In this document: one piece after another, positions 10,127 to 22,241 of the stretch
Position numbering within the stretch: the first letter of the stretch is position 1
How the letters are laid out: each line of letters begins with the position of its first letter
DNA from: Tillandsia leiboldiana
Lineage: Eukaryota > Streptophyta > Magnoliopsida > Poales > Bromeliaceae
DNA length: 64,000 nt
NCBI GenBank assembly: GCA_029204045.2
Contig: CM055071.1
Coordinates: forward strand, 15,707,161-15,771,160
Reading direction: 5' to 3'
The notes under the pieces: generated by a model
Seen by the model: the letters and a program-made list of their open reading frames with translations, nothing else
Databases searched by the model: none
Told to the model about the DNA's origin: nothing
Translations under genes and position numbers: made by a program

Positions 10127-10627
10127 CGGCGTCTCAACTACAAAGTGGTCTCACAAGGCGTAGTACATACAATCTCTAACCACATCAGTTGGGGTCTTGT
10201 ACACATACAACCAAACAATTCACATGACATTCTAGCATTCACTTAGAGTATAGAGGCCGGTGTTTTGAAAGGATAAATAATCACAAGGTTTTGAAAGCAG
10301 CATCCACACGATGCTCTCGTTGTGAAAACAGTTCGCAAACACATAAATCCCCCAAGGTTTATAAAGCTCGGTGCCCACACGACACCCACGTTTTAGAAAT
10401 GGTTTTCGCAAACGGTTTTCTTTGTTTTCATCGTTCAAACGGCCAAGTGAGAGAGAAAGTAGTATCCATTCAATTATTCAAAAAGGAAGGAAGGGCAACA
10501 TCCACTTCGACCCCACGGGGGTGTCGCAATCCACAACTAGCTACCATGAATAATAAAAGAAAAGGGAAAGAAGAGTCACTGTATCTGAAGTCACCCAAAA
10601 GTCAGATCAGCACCCTAACGTCCTCAC

Positions 10628-10657
10628 CGGCGCCCTAGCACTCGCCCCTGGACGAAC
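10628..10657 (-). other. LTR mini-exon candidate (L2)
   Basis: A 30-nt minus-strand segment between CCGTGACAG and GTGAGG, homologous to the L1 mini-exon. Confidence 0.45.
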
Positions 10658-11039
10658 CTGTCACGGAGTGGGAAGTCAGTGACTAGAAATAGCATGATAA
10701 GCGTAGTAAACAAAGATAAGGCAAACCACAAACACCGGAGCAACTATCCCTTCCATGCATCTTCCACCATAACTGCACCCTGTATCAATACGACATCGGG
10801 CACCTTCCCCGATGCCCATCGCCGAGCACCTGCCTCGCAAGGCAACATCGGGCACCTTCCCCGATGTCCACCGCCGCCGAGCACCTGCCTCGGCCGCCGA
10901 GCACCTGCCTCGACGTCACCGCTCACACCCCCCACCCATGGGGGCCCCCATTCCTAACGCCACCTTCGCGTGGGGTACACGGGTCAACGTACCACTTTTC
11001 CGGAAAAGCACACCCTTTGCGGTGGCCAAACCGCGGGTG

Positions 11040-11310
11040 TGCGTGTAGCAATCTCGAGCTTCATCCGAGCACCATCCTCGGCAAAACGACCGAGCACCTG
11101 CCTCGGCGACCAAATATCCACAAAATAGCTTTAACAGGGTTAGCAAAATGTAAACATGCAATTACTAGGAACTTTGTGCGTGTAGCAAATCTCGAGCCTC
11201 ATCCGAGCACCAACCTCGGCAAAACGGACCGAGCACCTGCCTCGGCGACCAAATATCCACACAATAGCTTTAACAGGGTTAGCAAATGTAAACATGCAAT
11301 TACTAAGATC
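11040..11310. repeat. Direct duplication of about 130 bp in L2 LTR
   Basis: The segment with 'CTCGAGC.TCATCCGAGCACC' through 'ACAGGGTTAGCAAA' and 'GTAAACATGCAATTACTA' occurs twice (from about 11050 and 11190), with small differences. Confidence 0.75.
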
Positions 11311-11646
11311 TTACCCCTCTTCCCATAACTCCAGAAACCAAGACAATGGAAGAGTCCCCACAGCGACCCATAGTCGCCATACTATAAAGATAATAAAACA
11401 CCAACCTTTACCGAGCTAACATATTCCACAAGTTCACTTTAATGATCTGAAGGGTCACGTCGATCACCGTCCCAACGCTAGTGTGTCCCGGACATCCCTA
11501 CCTTTGTTCGGGTAGGGCGAACTGCCCGCCCGGTCTTCTACCGCGACGGCCGTAAATCCGGAGGTCCACATCACCCACCAAACCCCTCAACAAAATAAAC
11601 ATAGCAACAACGAGACTGTGCATAAAGAGTTCTAAGGGGTACCCAC

Positions 11647-11698
11647 CTGGAACGCGAAGAAAAGGGTGTGCGGAAATTCCAGTCAGAAGTTCTCCCAC
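11647..11698 (-). other. LTR exon-2 candidate (L2)
   Basis: A 52-nt minus-strand segment. The acceptor side is GGGCGCAAG and the donor GCGTTCCAG|GTGGGTAC. The donor sequence CGTTCCAG|GTGGGT is shared with AB-family LTRs. Confidence 0.4.
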
Positions 11699-12072
11699 CT
11701 TGCGCCCGAAAACTAAGGTAGGAAAAGTATTGTTAAAAACATCGTCGTGGTCAAAAACACTCAAAAACGGGGCGAAAACGGGCCAAAAACGGAGCTTCTG
11801 GACACTCTGGCCGCAACCTGGTGCACGGGTCCAGGCTGGACCGGGTCCACGACAGAAAACGGCGGCGGCACAGACCGGGTTCACGGCACGGTGAGCCGCT
11901 GGAGCACGGCCAGCATCGCGGACCGGTTCACGGCCACAGTGCCTGCGGCCGCAGACCGGGTGCACGCCACTGCCGTGCGCCATTGCGGCTTGGCCGGCCG
12001 CGCACGGGATGGAGCGCGCACCGGGTCCACGCGGTTGGGCTGTGAAGGCGTACACCGGTGCACGCCCGACCG

Positions 12073-12275
12073 GTGGACCGCGCGACCTGGCGCACGCATT
12101 CGTGCACCGGGTCCGCGCCCCCGGGTCCGGAAGCTGTGCGCCGGGTGCACGCCGGGCCCTGTGGACCGCGCGGCCTGGCGCACGCGTTCGTGCGCCGGTC
12201 CGCGCCCCATGGGCCCGGGAGCTGTACGCCGGGTGCACGCCGCGTCCCGTGGACCGCGCAGCGATGCGGCCGTAC
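12073..12275. repeat. 88-bp tandem repeat in the L2 CpG island
   Basis: Units start at 12073, 12161 and 12249 (GTGGACCGCGCGaCCTGGCG and so on), two full and one partial. Each unit is very rich in CpG (CGCGC, GCGCACGC, GGGTGCACGCC). Confidence 0.85.
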
Positions 12276-13039
12276 GGGGATGAACAGTAACCCCTTTTTT
12301 TTTGCTTTTTCTTCTTCTCCGTTTTCGCTCCCGTGCGACTCCGGCGACGACCTCGTGGGCTTGATAACGGCGGCGGCGGCCTCCCGTTTGACAACGGCGA
12401 CGGCGGCTTCCCGTTACCACAACCCACGACGCGTGCGACACCCGAACAACCCCCAACCAAACCTCGACCCCCACAGAAAATGCAATGAAGGGGGAACGAC
12501 GCTTACCGTGATCTTGTGAGGAAAAGGGTGGGAGGGTGGATCGTCCCTCTCGTCTCCAACGAAGGCTCCACGAGGGATGGGTTTCCCCCGTTCTTCCCTT
12601 CTCCTCGTCTCGTCGCCTCGGTTTCTCATGCGCCTCATGAAAAGGGAGGAAGAAAGGAATGGGGTTTTCTTTCTTAAAAGTGCCGCCCTAAATCCTAGCC
12701 GTCAGAGGGAAAAACCAAGAGGGAAAAGAAAAACCCTAGGGCCCCGGTTTTAAGGGAAACCCTAATAACAATCGCGGCTAAGATTGTCTCGAAAAGCGTG
12801 TCATCCAATCGCCGGTTCCCGGGCGCCTAAAGGGGTCCGACTTCAAAATTTATTCTGGGAGAACCGGGAGTCGGAATCCGAAACCGATCGCGTCCCCGTT
12901 CTCCGTTTCGCGAGCCCTTCCGCCTAAAAATGTCCGCGAGTCCCGACGGACTTTCCGGAAAAACACTAAAAATGTCCCACAGTCGGACAGTCGTAAGAAA
13001 GGGATAACGGAAAGGGTAACGGAAAAGCCAGGTCTTACA

Positions 13040-14372
13040 TCACTCACCAATAAAAACAAGTTTCGTCCCCGAAACTTAACTCCCCCTGCGGCGAAGAGGT
13101 CCGGGTAGCACTCCCCCATCTTTGACTCTGGTTCCTAAGTTACCTCACATTCTTCCTGGTTGCTTCACAGCGCCTTCCCATAGGGGAATCGTCCGGTTGC
13201 GCACCTTTTTGTCCTCTCGTGCTAAGATCCGCATCGAGGTTTGGCAGTAAAGGCAACCGGTATGTCACCGGGCCTACGCGCTCCAACATCCCGAAAATCG
13301 GGTCATTGCCGCCAACCAACAATGCCAAGAGCTCGAACCATTAGCAATACGCAACTCATTTACTTAAGGCGTTCTGTCACACCGCCAGCGATCTTGTCCT
13401 GACTCAACCCACCTGGACGTCTATGGCGTACTGTTACAACGCCTCGGGTCTTGGCCCGTCTCACCTCACCTGGACGTCTAAGGCGTACTGTTACAACGCC
13501 TCGGGTCTATTGTCACAAGGCCGGAAGTTGGACCTATTTAACCCTTAACTAAATAGCCGACATAAAAGACAACTAAGTCTTCACCTCCTTATTGGGCAGG
13601 AGGGTACGAAGCATTACTTCTAAGGGTTCCTCGGGGTCGTGGCCAAAATTTCCCTTGTACGAGGTCTTCCTTGCTACTACCTCCCTCGTAGCCGAAACGT
13701 CTGCTTTCCCCCGCCGGTCGCTGACGTTCGCTTTCACCTTGTTGGCACACCAAAAATGCGCCACAATTTGTGCCACATCGCTCTTTCGATTTGGGCCACC
13801 AGAAGGTCTGCCATAGATCCCTGCACCTCTTTGTACCTCCGGAATGGGCGGTAATAGAGGTATTATATACTTTGGCTAGATTTTCTTTCCCCCGTTTCTA
13901 GCTTATCGGGCACACGAATTCGTCCCCGAACCTTATTACATCCCTGAGTCACTCGTAAAATTCCGCCTTGCTCAGGACATTCTGTCTTGCTCCAGTTGTA
14001 GTTACGTGTCCGCCGATGGGTTGCTCCCAAGATCCTCTTGGAGATTTCGTCACCTAGATCTTATAGTCCTTTCCGGCTTCGGCTGTATGAGCACTGGCGC
14101 CTTGTGTGCGTCTGTCTTTAAGTTCTTTGAAACTCCTTTGGCACTGGGCTGTCCAGACGAGCCTCTACCCACTTTGGGTTAGTCTTTTAGGGAAGTGGCC
14201 TCCCACGAAGCGTCGTAGTGGCCTGCCCGTGCGTAAGAAGCTTCGGATCTCCGTCACCGTTGTTGGCCGATCCCAGTTGGCCACCGACTCGATCCTCCTC
14301 GGATCCACTGCTTCCAGATGTCGAAACGGTATGCCCAAAAAGTCCCCTCACGGAGCCAAGACTCACACTTTT
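13040..14372 (-). pseudogene. L2 pol remnants (RT thumb, integrase, chromodomain) up to the gap
   Basis: Decayed minus-strand pol pieces in 3' to 5' order. A chromodomain end (ESKMGECYPDLF) lies near 13080-13125 and a GPY/F-like piece (DPIFGMLERVGPVTY) near 13250-13310. A zinc-finger/linker piece follows near 13700-13780 and an RT thumb/RNase H junction (VDPRRIESVANWDRPTTVTE) near 14200-14310. The frames are broken and spacings shortened by deletions. The sequence runs into an assembly gap at 14373. Confidence 0.65.
13410..13508. repeat. 57-bp direct repeat in L2 internal region
   Basis: 'CACCTGGACGTCTA.GGCGTA' followed by 'CTGTTACAACGCCTCGGGTC' occurs at 13410 and again at 13467, nearly identical, in decayed pol. 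Confidence 0.8.
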
Positions 14373-14472
14373 NNNNNNNNNNNNNNNNNNNNNNNNNNNN
14401 NNNNNNNNNNNNNNNNNNNNNNNNNNNNNNNNNNNNNNNNNNNNNNNNNNNNNNNNNNNNNNNNNNNNNNNN
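14373..14472. other. Assembly gap (100 N)
   Basis: A run of exactly 100 N. The length is probably nominal, so adjacency across it is not reliable. Confidence 0.99.
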
Positions 14473-15060
14473 GACAGCAGGCAGCGCTTGTGCGCTCAAG
14501 GGCGAATGGCAGCACCGCAGGAGACTTGCGGTTGGCGTCGCTTTCGAGAGCGCGCTGCTGCAGGCCCCCGCGGGCGCTGCGGCATGCAGCGCGCAGGGGG
14601 TGGGCCGCGTAGCTGTGCGCTCGGGGAGCGCCCAGCAAGCGCGCTGGTTTGCGTGTGTAGCGGGCTGGGCCGCCGCCGGCGGCCCATCGCCGCCAGCGGC
14701 CCGGGAGTCTCGCGGCAGGCCGCAGCTGCCCCTTGCGCGCGCGGCGGAGCGCTAAGCGCCGCGCGGCGTGCGCTAGGGCAGCGAAGACATGGTATTTTCA
14801 GATTACAGCGGAGTTCGGGAGGTTCCGGGCCGGTGCGGAGACCCCGAAGACAAAGTGACTTGGAGTTGGCTAAAAGGGATTAATTAATTAATTATTAATT
14901 AATTTAATTTATGGTGGCATCTCTTAGTTTTGATCTGGAAGGAAAAAAAAGAAAAAAAGAGAAGAAAGGGAATTAGTGGAAATAAGAGTGAATTTGTGAA
15001 TGCAATTTAATTAGATGGATAAGATATTTTGTAGGTACATTTATTGCTGCCTCTCCAACC
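14473..15060 (+). mobile_element. Two fused plus-oriented fragments of an AB-type LTR
   Basis: 14473-14787 matches the reverse complement of the GC-rich island of LTR A (about 18240 down to 17940). 14788-15060 matches the LTR A start region (about 18895 down to 18610: 'TTTTCAGATTACAGCGGAG', the TAATTAA tract, 'GGTGGCATCTCTTAG'). In the intact LTR the second piece precedes the first, so the order is swapped. The segment then meets LTR A in opposite orientation at 15061. Beside a gap this could be nested insertion plus deletion, or misassembly. Confidence 0.65.
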
Positions 15061-15107
15061 CGTCACGCGCCCCGGGGTTGAACTGCGACCCGAGTTCGCC
15101 CACAATC

Positions 15108-15138
15108 CGCCGTCTGTGCGGAAACTGCCCGCCCAGAC
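15108..15138 (-). promoter_or_regulatory. Conserved LTR-end hairpin (LTR A)
   Basis: CGTCTG and CAGACG pair, with GCGG/CCGC inside, over a CAGTTTC-type loop on the minus strand. The same element is at 22310-22338 in LTR B, at 49210-49234 in C, at 56331-56357 in D and, with a perfect 9-bp stem, at 59628-59651 in I. Confidence 0.6.
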
Positions 15139-15400
15139 GAAGCGTCTACCCTTGCAAAAGATCTAAAGCTACACATATTCAGAGCTAAAAATAAACTAGT
15201 AGCTAACAAAATAATCTCAGACAGCTGAAATAAATAATTGGCTCCACTAATACATAATCCTCAATACAGGTCCCTCAAAAGGAAAGTCAAATACAAACCT
15301 CACCCTCTCAGTACAAAAGTGGAAAGAAAAATGAAACTATCTGGGTACAACTACCTCAGACTCTCAATGCTGGTAAGGAACTAATCGGCCGCGTCCTCAC

Positions 15401-15449
15401 CTTGATCTGCTGTCTCCGCACGAACCAAGCCGGAACAGCTGCCTCAAAC
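15401..15449 (-). other. LTR mini-exon candidate (LTR A)
   Basis: 49 nt on the minus strand between GCGGTGACAG and GTGAGG, ending CAGATCAAG. The matching segments are 22605-22653 (B), 49496-49543 (C) and 56615-56662 (D). Confidence 0.45.
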
Positions 15450-15544
15450 CTGTCACCGCAGCGCGGTGTGAGATCTACTGCAAAAGGCAGATCTCAGTGG
15501 GTACCGTCCCAATATCCACGGTATGCCCACTAAGTCTACTGGAG

Positions 15545-15592
15545 GCAAACAGATAGGTATGCAGATAGATAGGTAGAGAGATAGATATGGTA
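15545..15592. repeat. GATA-type microsatellite in LTR A
   Basis: An imperfect (GATA)n/(GGTA)n stretch, also present in B (22750-22795), C (49645-49685) and D (56765-56805). LTR I has ATCT runs near 59202-59222 in the opposite orientation. Confidence 0.7.
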
Positions 15593-18500
15593 AGCTGAAT
15601 AGAAAACTACAGCTAGGAGGTCTCAAACATACGGCTCAAAAAGAAACTCTACCAATGATACGATATGCATATACTAACACTGCAAATAATATGCCTCAAG
15701 TACTATGCTCAAAGGGAAACTCATCAATGAACATGCTATGCCATCACTCTCTCAATGTCACCCAATCTCAATGACTGCCTCATAGGGTCCAGTCAAGCCT
15801 GCGCCAAACCTACTGCCACCTCATCCTCACTGGGACGGGACTTACGTAGGGCGTCCCACACGGACTATCACAAGCGAACTCTAGTGTATCAACTAGTCGC
15901 ATCATCGCAGCCTCGTCAGGCTCGGTATCATCACACACACCCGGGTGGTAGCTCGAGGGGAGCGACCCCACCGAACTCAAGTATCTCATTTGTATCACTA
16001 TCTCATAAGCGGCACATGCAGGCTATAGTCCACGATCAAACAGATCGGTATCACGAGCTCAAAAGCACAACTCAGTCGGAAAAGAACCTCGACTCAATAT
16101 GATAGCCCAAACACTCTCACAGCTATGACGGAGAACCCTCAACGACTCAATCTGATAATGCACGACCATGGCTGAGTCGGAAAACTCCACGACTCGATCT
16201 GCCAGAACCCCAAATATCCTCAAGACTAAGTGGGAGAACTACCTCCACTACTAAATCATAAACACAACTCATGATCCAACAAGGAAGAAGAACTCTCATG
16301 ACACTAGAACTCGACAGACGATGCTCTAAAATATCCTCGGCCCTCTGGCGCGAGTACACAATCAGTTCGAACAATCTGGACCATTCATAAAGTTCCATAG
16401 TTAAAAAAAATCCTTTTGAAAATGGAGTTTTACTTAAACCGGGGCACTAAAAATATATGAAGGTCCAGATGCAGCCTTAATCTCAAATGAACTTGCAGTC
16501 TAGTGTCAAATAACCTCTAGATCAAACTAAAAATGTCAGGGGCTCAAGAATGTCATTCTACAATTTTCTAGGCAACTATCAGATTTATCAATATATAAGA
16601 AAATTAGCTAATCATAATCCATACATGATAAATAAGCTAAACATGATCAATATGCTTACAGAAGCATTAGAGGGCATTCCATAAATTTTGGAGAAATTCC
16701 AACCCACCTGGAACGCATTCCGCATGCAATTGCTGAAGTCGGTAAAGTGCCGGAATCTCGAACTGACGAAATCTCGAAAAACGCCCCGCGCGTGCGCACA
16801 CCGCCGCGAACTCGGGAAAAACGGTAGCTCAACTAAAAATCTTGAGTCTTCTACCAATAATCCGGCGTACTCCAAACACTCCCCGGCCAACACTCAGCAC
16901 AATAAGGGCCCAAGCATACTAAAAGCTCCAACTGCATAATAGAAAAAAGCTCACAGGCTCACCCTCTTAATTCCATTTACACTCTCAAGTTGCATCTGTT
17001 TACATCAAGTCCATCAAAAATAAATCGCTTGCACTTAATACAAGTTTACATAACACCTTGAAATATAAACATCACACAACTGCCCAAATCCACTGCACCT
17101 ACCCACTTCTCACATAACATGCTCTTATACATTCCAAAACCACAGCACACAATCACCAAAGATCCAGCATAATTAAGAGCTCCACAGGCACACTAATAAT
17201 TAATATTCACATAACCATGATAACCCAACATTCCTCTTGCACCCCATAGGTTCACCCCAAATCATCTAAATTAAGCTCATCACCATTAGGTAAACACAGC
17301 GCACTTCCAGCACTATTACAATCCACAAAACCCAAACACCATTTACTAAATAATTAATTCATTCAACAAAAACCATCACAATTCACAGCTTCACACACAT
17401 ATCACAGCCCATCTGCTTCCAGGAATCACCATCAACAAAGTTCCATATGCACATCCAATAATTAGAGCTCACATACACACAATTAACTTAAATCCACCTA
17501 CACCATAGAGCTGACATACACACATAGCTCCCACTCACATCCTGTTTGTAAGTTCCACAACTCGTACATTAATAGCTCACAAAAGTCAGATATCCACCTA
17601 CAGCTCCAAAATCTCGAGCCAACTGTAAACCTCATCACCATCATCACCACCAATACGGGCTCCAAAGATCCCCGTGGTTCCCATTGCTGCTGCAACAACA
17701 AAGGGAGAGAGAGAGACGAGAAATGATCAAAACCCGAAATAAAATTAGCTTCAAAAAGAAAAGGAACACGCAAAATCTGATAATCACAAGCATCGGCGCG
17801 TGTGCACCTTGGCCCCCGGCACCGCCTCCCACTCGCTCGCCGACGCAACGCCGGCAGCCGAGCCAATGCGTGCCGCGCCGCTGGCTCCTCGCCGGCGCGC
17901 TGCTGCAGCCGCTGTAGCGGCGCCAGGCACGCCGCGCACGCTGCCCTAGCGCACGCCGCGCGCGCTTAGCGCCCGCACGCGCGCGCAAGGGGCAGCTGCG
18001 GCCTGCCGCGAGCCTCCCTGGGCCGCTGCGCGGCGCATGGGCCCGCCGTGCGGCGGCCCAGCCCGCTACACACGCAACCAGCGCGCTTGCTTGGCGCCCG
18101 CGTCGCACAGCTACGCGGCCGCGCGCTGCCTGCGCAGCGCCCGCAGCGCGCAGCTGCGCAGCGCGCTCTCGCCAGCGACGCCAACCGCAAGTCTCCTGCG
18201 GTGCTGCCATTCGCGCCGAAGCGCACAAGCGCTGCCTGCTGTCCGCCAACCGAGCAAGCGCACCACACCTACAGCAACTCCTCCACACCCAGCCAACACA
18301 AACACTCCAAACTCCAAGGCAAAACCTCACAAGAAAAACAACAAAATAAACCAGCCGAGCTCACCAAAAAAAACTGCACGTACCTAGAGGGAGGGTCAAC
18401 ACACGCGCGCGCTCCGCTTGCACGACTCGGCTTCAAGGAGGTAGTCTCAACATCAAGGCTCACCATTCCAACCTCCATTCCTTCTCTTCTTCTTCTTCTT

Positions 18501-19292
18501 GATCCCTTCTTTCTCTCTATCTTCTTTTCCTCTGTTATCAACTAAGTCCTCTGTTTCCATTGGAAGGAGAAGAAGAGGTTGGCTAGCTATTAATTAAGGT
18601 GGCAGGTTAATTAATGTGGTTGGTGAGGCAGCAATAAATATACCTACAAAATATCTTATCCATCTAATTAAATTGCATTCACTAATTCACTCTTATTTCC
18701 ACTAATTCCCTTTCTTCTCTTTTTATTCCTGTTTATTCCTTCCAGATCAAAAACTAAGAGATGCCACCATTAAATTAAATTAATTAATTAATTAATTAAT
18801 TAATCCTTTTTTAGCCAACTCCAAGTCACTTTTTGTCTTCGGGGTCTCTCCGCACCGGCCCGGAACCTCCCGAACTCCGCTGTAATCTGAAAATACACAT
18901 GTCCAAAGCTCTTTCTCCTCAAAAAGCTCAATCGTGGAGCCGGTGTGCTCAAACCAAAAATCGACTCCAAAACTGCCAGTTCCAACTCACTTTTTGCCCT
19001 CGGGTCCTCCGCGTCAGTCCGGGATCTCCCGAACTCCGCTGTAAACATAAAATACACCTGTTCCAAGTATTTCCAAATTTTTTGGACTCCACTGTGAAGT
19101 CGAGGCTTCCCCGAAGCCAATCCTCTAATGGCGGACAATGCCCGGAAAACCCGAATCAACCTAGGGCTTCCGCGAAGATCCGAGTCGACCCGAACATCAT
19201 CTGTAAACACATATGGGGCACGCTCGAGGCAATCCTACGCACCACGCCATCTTGCGAGGTTGGTGCGCTATCCGAAATCCCGGTATTCTACA

Positions 19293-19309
19293 CTCTCCCC
19301 TCCTTAAAA
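19293..19309 (-). promoter_or_regulatory. Polypurine tract of AB
   Basis: Minus strand TTTTAAGGAGGGGAGAG directly before the LTR start TGTAGAATACC. It is preceded by 'GGTTTCGAGGACGAAACC', the motif that ends gypsy internal regions here. Confidence 0.8.
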
Positions 19310-20228
19310 GGGTTTCGTCCTCGAAACCAGAATAAAACCATACTCATGAGGGGTCTCGAACAAATGGGGATAGGAGATCCCCAACTCATCAACAGCTCTC
19401 AGGTGGTCATTCTCACACACCAAAAAGGCTACACTAATCCTTCACCAAAGCTAGATCTCGACTGCAAATTCCATAGTTTTCACAGCAAGAATTGCATCGG
19501 CCGCTAAACAAAAGCTCCAATCCTCGTCCAACTTCCTGAAGCGCAATCCAATCAAGCAATGGACCAAATACGTTTCTTCCAGCCAGAAAACACTCGCGGA
19601 TCAAATTCCCCGCGAAAATCTCGACTGATCGCAATCTTGCGGATAGTGGCATACACAATTATGGTTCCCAAATCCAACTCTAAGCTTCCAACAGGCATAA
19701 CTCCTTCGTTGCCCCTTAGCAACCAAACGCTCAAGTTCCGTAAGTGGCAACCACGGATCGAAGACCTCATTCCAAGGTTGCAAGTTCGCCTAACTAAGGC
19801 GTACTAACCGTAAAGTCCCCGCCGGAATAATTATGAGCTATAAAACCAAACTTACAATTCCAATAACTCAATGTTCTCTCTATCACTGGCAATCATGCAA
19901 TTTGATGCATCACTCCTCGAAGCTATACTGGCCCTGCCTAGTCCGAAACTTTTAACAGGCTTAGGCTAAATCCCAACGGCATCACTCTACGTAGGGTCTT
20001 CAGTCGCGCTTGCAGCCAAAAAACACATGGCCTATCCACAGAACCTTTCGAAGTCAAAAGGCGGCAGGGCATTAATTAATCCATTTGATCGCGCTGTAAC
20101 TCATAATGGCCCTACTGGTCCCTGAACACTATCCGGGCACGGCCCCCGGCCGTATGGTTCCATAATGCTATCAATCTCACAAAAGGCCATCTGCCAAATA
20201 CAATCCAAACCTGTCTGTGCTCAGACCA
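19310..20228 (-). pseudogene. AB pol 3' remnant including chromodomain end
   Basis: Near 19350-19390 a minus-strand frame reads DELGISYPHLFET, matching the chromodomain end of active chromoviruses (compare HHPHLFEE at 5200). Further upstream only short pol-like snippets and no full integrase core can be followed. The region is far shorter than a complete RT-RNase H-integrase block, so most of pol is deleted. Confidence 0.5.
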
Positions 20229-20465
20229 TCATAGAACCCTCACCGGTGCGTACCCACAACGTGGCACTGGATCATACAGACCTCTCAATCCATCAGATCC
20301 CACAACTGCGCTATCAGCTCTCACTCTCTGTCTCGCAGGCGATACTCCAATAGGTGCTACCATAGTCGGTGTAGTTTCCAAAACCACGCCAATCACCGAC
20401 TCGATCTCAATCTCAGTAAACGGCGGCTCCAACAACAGCTCAAGTAGACTCACACCCGGGATCAC
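20229..20465 (-). pseudogene. AB protease/RT-junction remnant
   Basis: A minus-strand open stretch reading PPFTEIEIESVIGVVLETTP, then PIGVSPAR. It corresponds to the segment just before RT in E4 (PPEREIEFVIDVVPRTAPIS, then PYRMAPAE, at about 31000-31090). It has no flanking intact protease or RT, and the equivalent region exists in CD at about 54300-54420. Confidence 0.5.
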
Positions 20466-20699
20466 ACGACGCTAAGGATATCCTTTGGTCCCGGTGCCAC
20501 CGCTGGCACCTCTCGACAATCGCTAGTAAGCGATACGACCACGACTCAACCTGTGTCGTGGTCTAGCCTCCTTTATAATCACCATTCTCCTGACCAGGTC
20601 CACGGAAGGTCACTGTCCTATCTCAACAATCCTTGATAGCATAAAATGGGTCATCCAATCCCAACCAATCTTATGTCAACATCTCGGAGCTGATGTAGG

Positions 20700-20940
20700 G
20701 CTACAACTCGATGAATCAAATCCAAGATCCCATATGCACTGGGCCGGACAGGCAACACTCATCCATGTGCTAAACGTGATCTGGAACCTGATCCCCACGC
20801 GCATAAGCCAACAGTCTCCTCTCTGGCCCACGCGAAGCTACCTCTGCTCTACTGAACATGCACACGCGGTGTCGGCATCAACAAGCTCTAACTTCGACGA
20901 CCCAAGGAAACCACACCTGGTAACATGTGAACCATTATCC
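20700..20940 (-). pseudogene. AB gag C-terminal region remnant
   Basis: No clear open frame. The sequence is very similar to CD 54700-54930, including the run from 'GCACTGGGCCGGAC' to 'CTCTGGCCCACGCGAAGCTA'. By position, between the gag body and the protease/RT remnant, it should be the nucleocapsid region, but no intact CCHC knuckle can be read. Confidence 0.4.
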
Positions 20941-21980
20941 TGGCGCTCTCCAGCCGGCTGCACAAACTCCACAAATAGATGGTGGCGGCCATCGCTCTAA
21001 CTGCCTCGGCATGACGGCTCCATCAGTCTGTCGGTACATCGGATGAACCTCTTTATCCAAAATAGAGGGAGAGGGTGCTGTCGCAAGCGGCAATTTCCAA
21101 GAGCACCATTCTGGAACGCTCTGCCTGAAAATGTCCTGACATAGCTGCGGGTGCCTCGTCTGCCGAGAACATCCCGGACTTGTCTTCTCTGAGACCCATG
21201 ATCCCGAGACTGGAATCATGGCAGCCTCGCTCCACACAACTATCCCAAAATTTGACGATGCTAGACGTCTCTCACTGAAGCTGTTCCCTTGCTCTTCGTC
21301 CCTCCTGGAAGTGATCACTGATCCTCAGTCAAACCACTGAGCATGCACAATCGCTGCATTAAAGGTCGGCGCCCGCCGGGTATGCCTTGAATCATATATG
21401 TCTCGATGCAGTCTACTCTCAAACATAAACAACTCTCTGGCCTTATCCTGGCAACATGAGTTACTCCGCTTATCAATTGTAGAACTCGCTCCCGGTGGGC
21501 CAGCAGGACGAACCGACGCCACTAACTCTCGGCGTCCCTATCCTAAGTGCACCTGATGCTTCTCCTGGGCGAACAGTCTTCAGATAACCTTTCCAAAGCA
21601 GCAATCCAGTCCTCGACCTTCCAAGGTTCGGTCTCGAAATCTACAGGGGATGGGACTGGATGAAGTGCGACAACCGGTCAGCAACCTCTCGCTGCTTCTG
21701 CGCCATCCGTGGTGCAATCAGGGTCGAAATCGACGATGTTGCGGCCGGAAGTACTACTGGCGATACCCCGGGAGATGCTCTCAGCTCAAACATGCGCGTC
21801 ACGTGCTCCAAATCCTCTTCCTAGCGCCGCATCGCCTCAACATTTGGGCTCCCTGGGCCCGGAACTCTTAGACCTTACACAGCTCTGTCCGTTCAGTCTC
21901 TTGTTGTTCGACTCCTCATCCAAGGTTAAACACGCCCTCGCCGCTGCACTGGGTCTCAGAGGCTTCGAAAACCACTGCAA
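20935..21980 (-). pseudogene. AB gag remnant
   Basis: Minus-strand frames carry a gag-like capsid stretch: KARELFMFESRLHRDIYD, then TFNAAIVHAQWFD (near 21330-21450). It matches E4 gag (HRIYMFERGLRRDIYQF, QALYVERGEA near 32180-32290). A stop after QWFD, then a shift into a second open stretch (20935-21318), break the frame. Matching fragments with the same order are in CD (54807-55407). Confidence 0.6.
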
Positions 21981-22241
21981 CAAAATAAACATTAGGACTA
22001 AAAACTCTCTCGACCCAATCGAGCGAAATTCTAAAACATGTTACCCATTCTAAGCATTATGTTGTCTGCAGCCAACATAATTATCTTTAGAGAAATAACA
22101 TGTAAAATCACTCGCCCCACTCCTCTGGGGGAGGTACAAACTCAATCAGGACTCTCGCTAAAGTCTCGTCTCTTACGACAGACATCCTACTGTCCAACCA
22201 ATAGCCTAGAATCTCTAAGTCCTCAATGACCTATACACCTA

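Larger units (their letters stand above)
9966..13039 (-). mobile_element. 3' LTR of gypsy element L2 (minus strand, about 3.07 kb)
   Basis: The left end is TGTCACGCCCGGGGG and the right end ...GGTCTTACA, followed by a polypurine-like region and a conserved 'CGAAAC' motif. It is inserted in the L1 internal region (left flank AACCA). It is the same family as L1, with a mini-exon at 10628-10657, an exon-2-like segment at 11647-11698, a CpG island at 11815-12285, an exon-1-like donor at 12506/12507 and a hairpin at 10079-10126. It is clearly diverged from L1, so the two are separate insertions. Confidence 0.8.
15061..19292 (-). repeat. LTR A: 3' LTR of AB
   Basis: The left end is CGTCACGCGCCCCGGGG (a variant of TGTCACGCCCCGGGG) and the right end ...GGTATTCTACA before the polypurine tract. 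It holds a terminal hairpin (15108-15138), a mini-exon candidate (15401-15449), a conserved donor at 16707/16708, a CpG island (17800-18255), an exon-1-like donor (18383/18384), a TAAT microsatellite (18775-18805) and promoter-proximal repeats with about 158-bp spacing (18873 and 19031). Confidence 0.9.

Noticed and set aside
11498..12519. 320-codon minus-strand frame in L2 LTR
   Set aside because: Spans the CpG island and the apparent exon/intron borders of the LTR; no family resemblance.
17644..18545. Open frames of 100-230 codons in LTR A (and their twins in LTR B, 24709-25816)
   Set aside because: Same composition effect; frames do not stay open consistently between the two near-identical LTRs, where small indels shift them.
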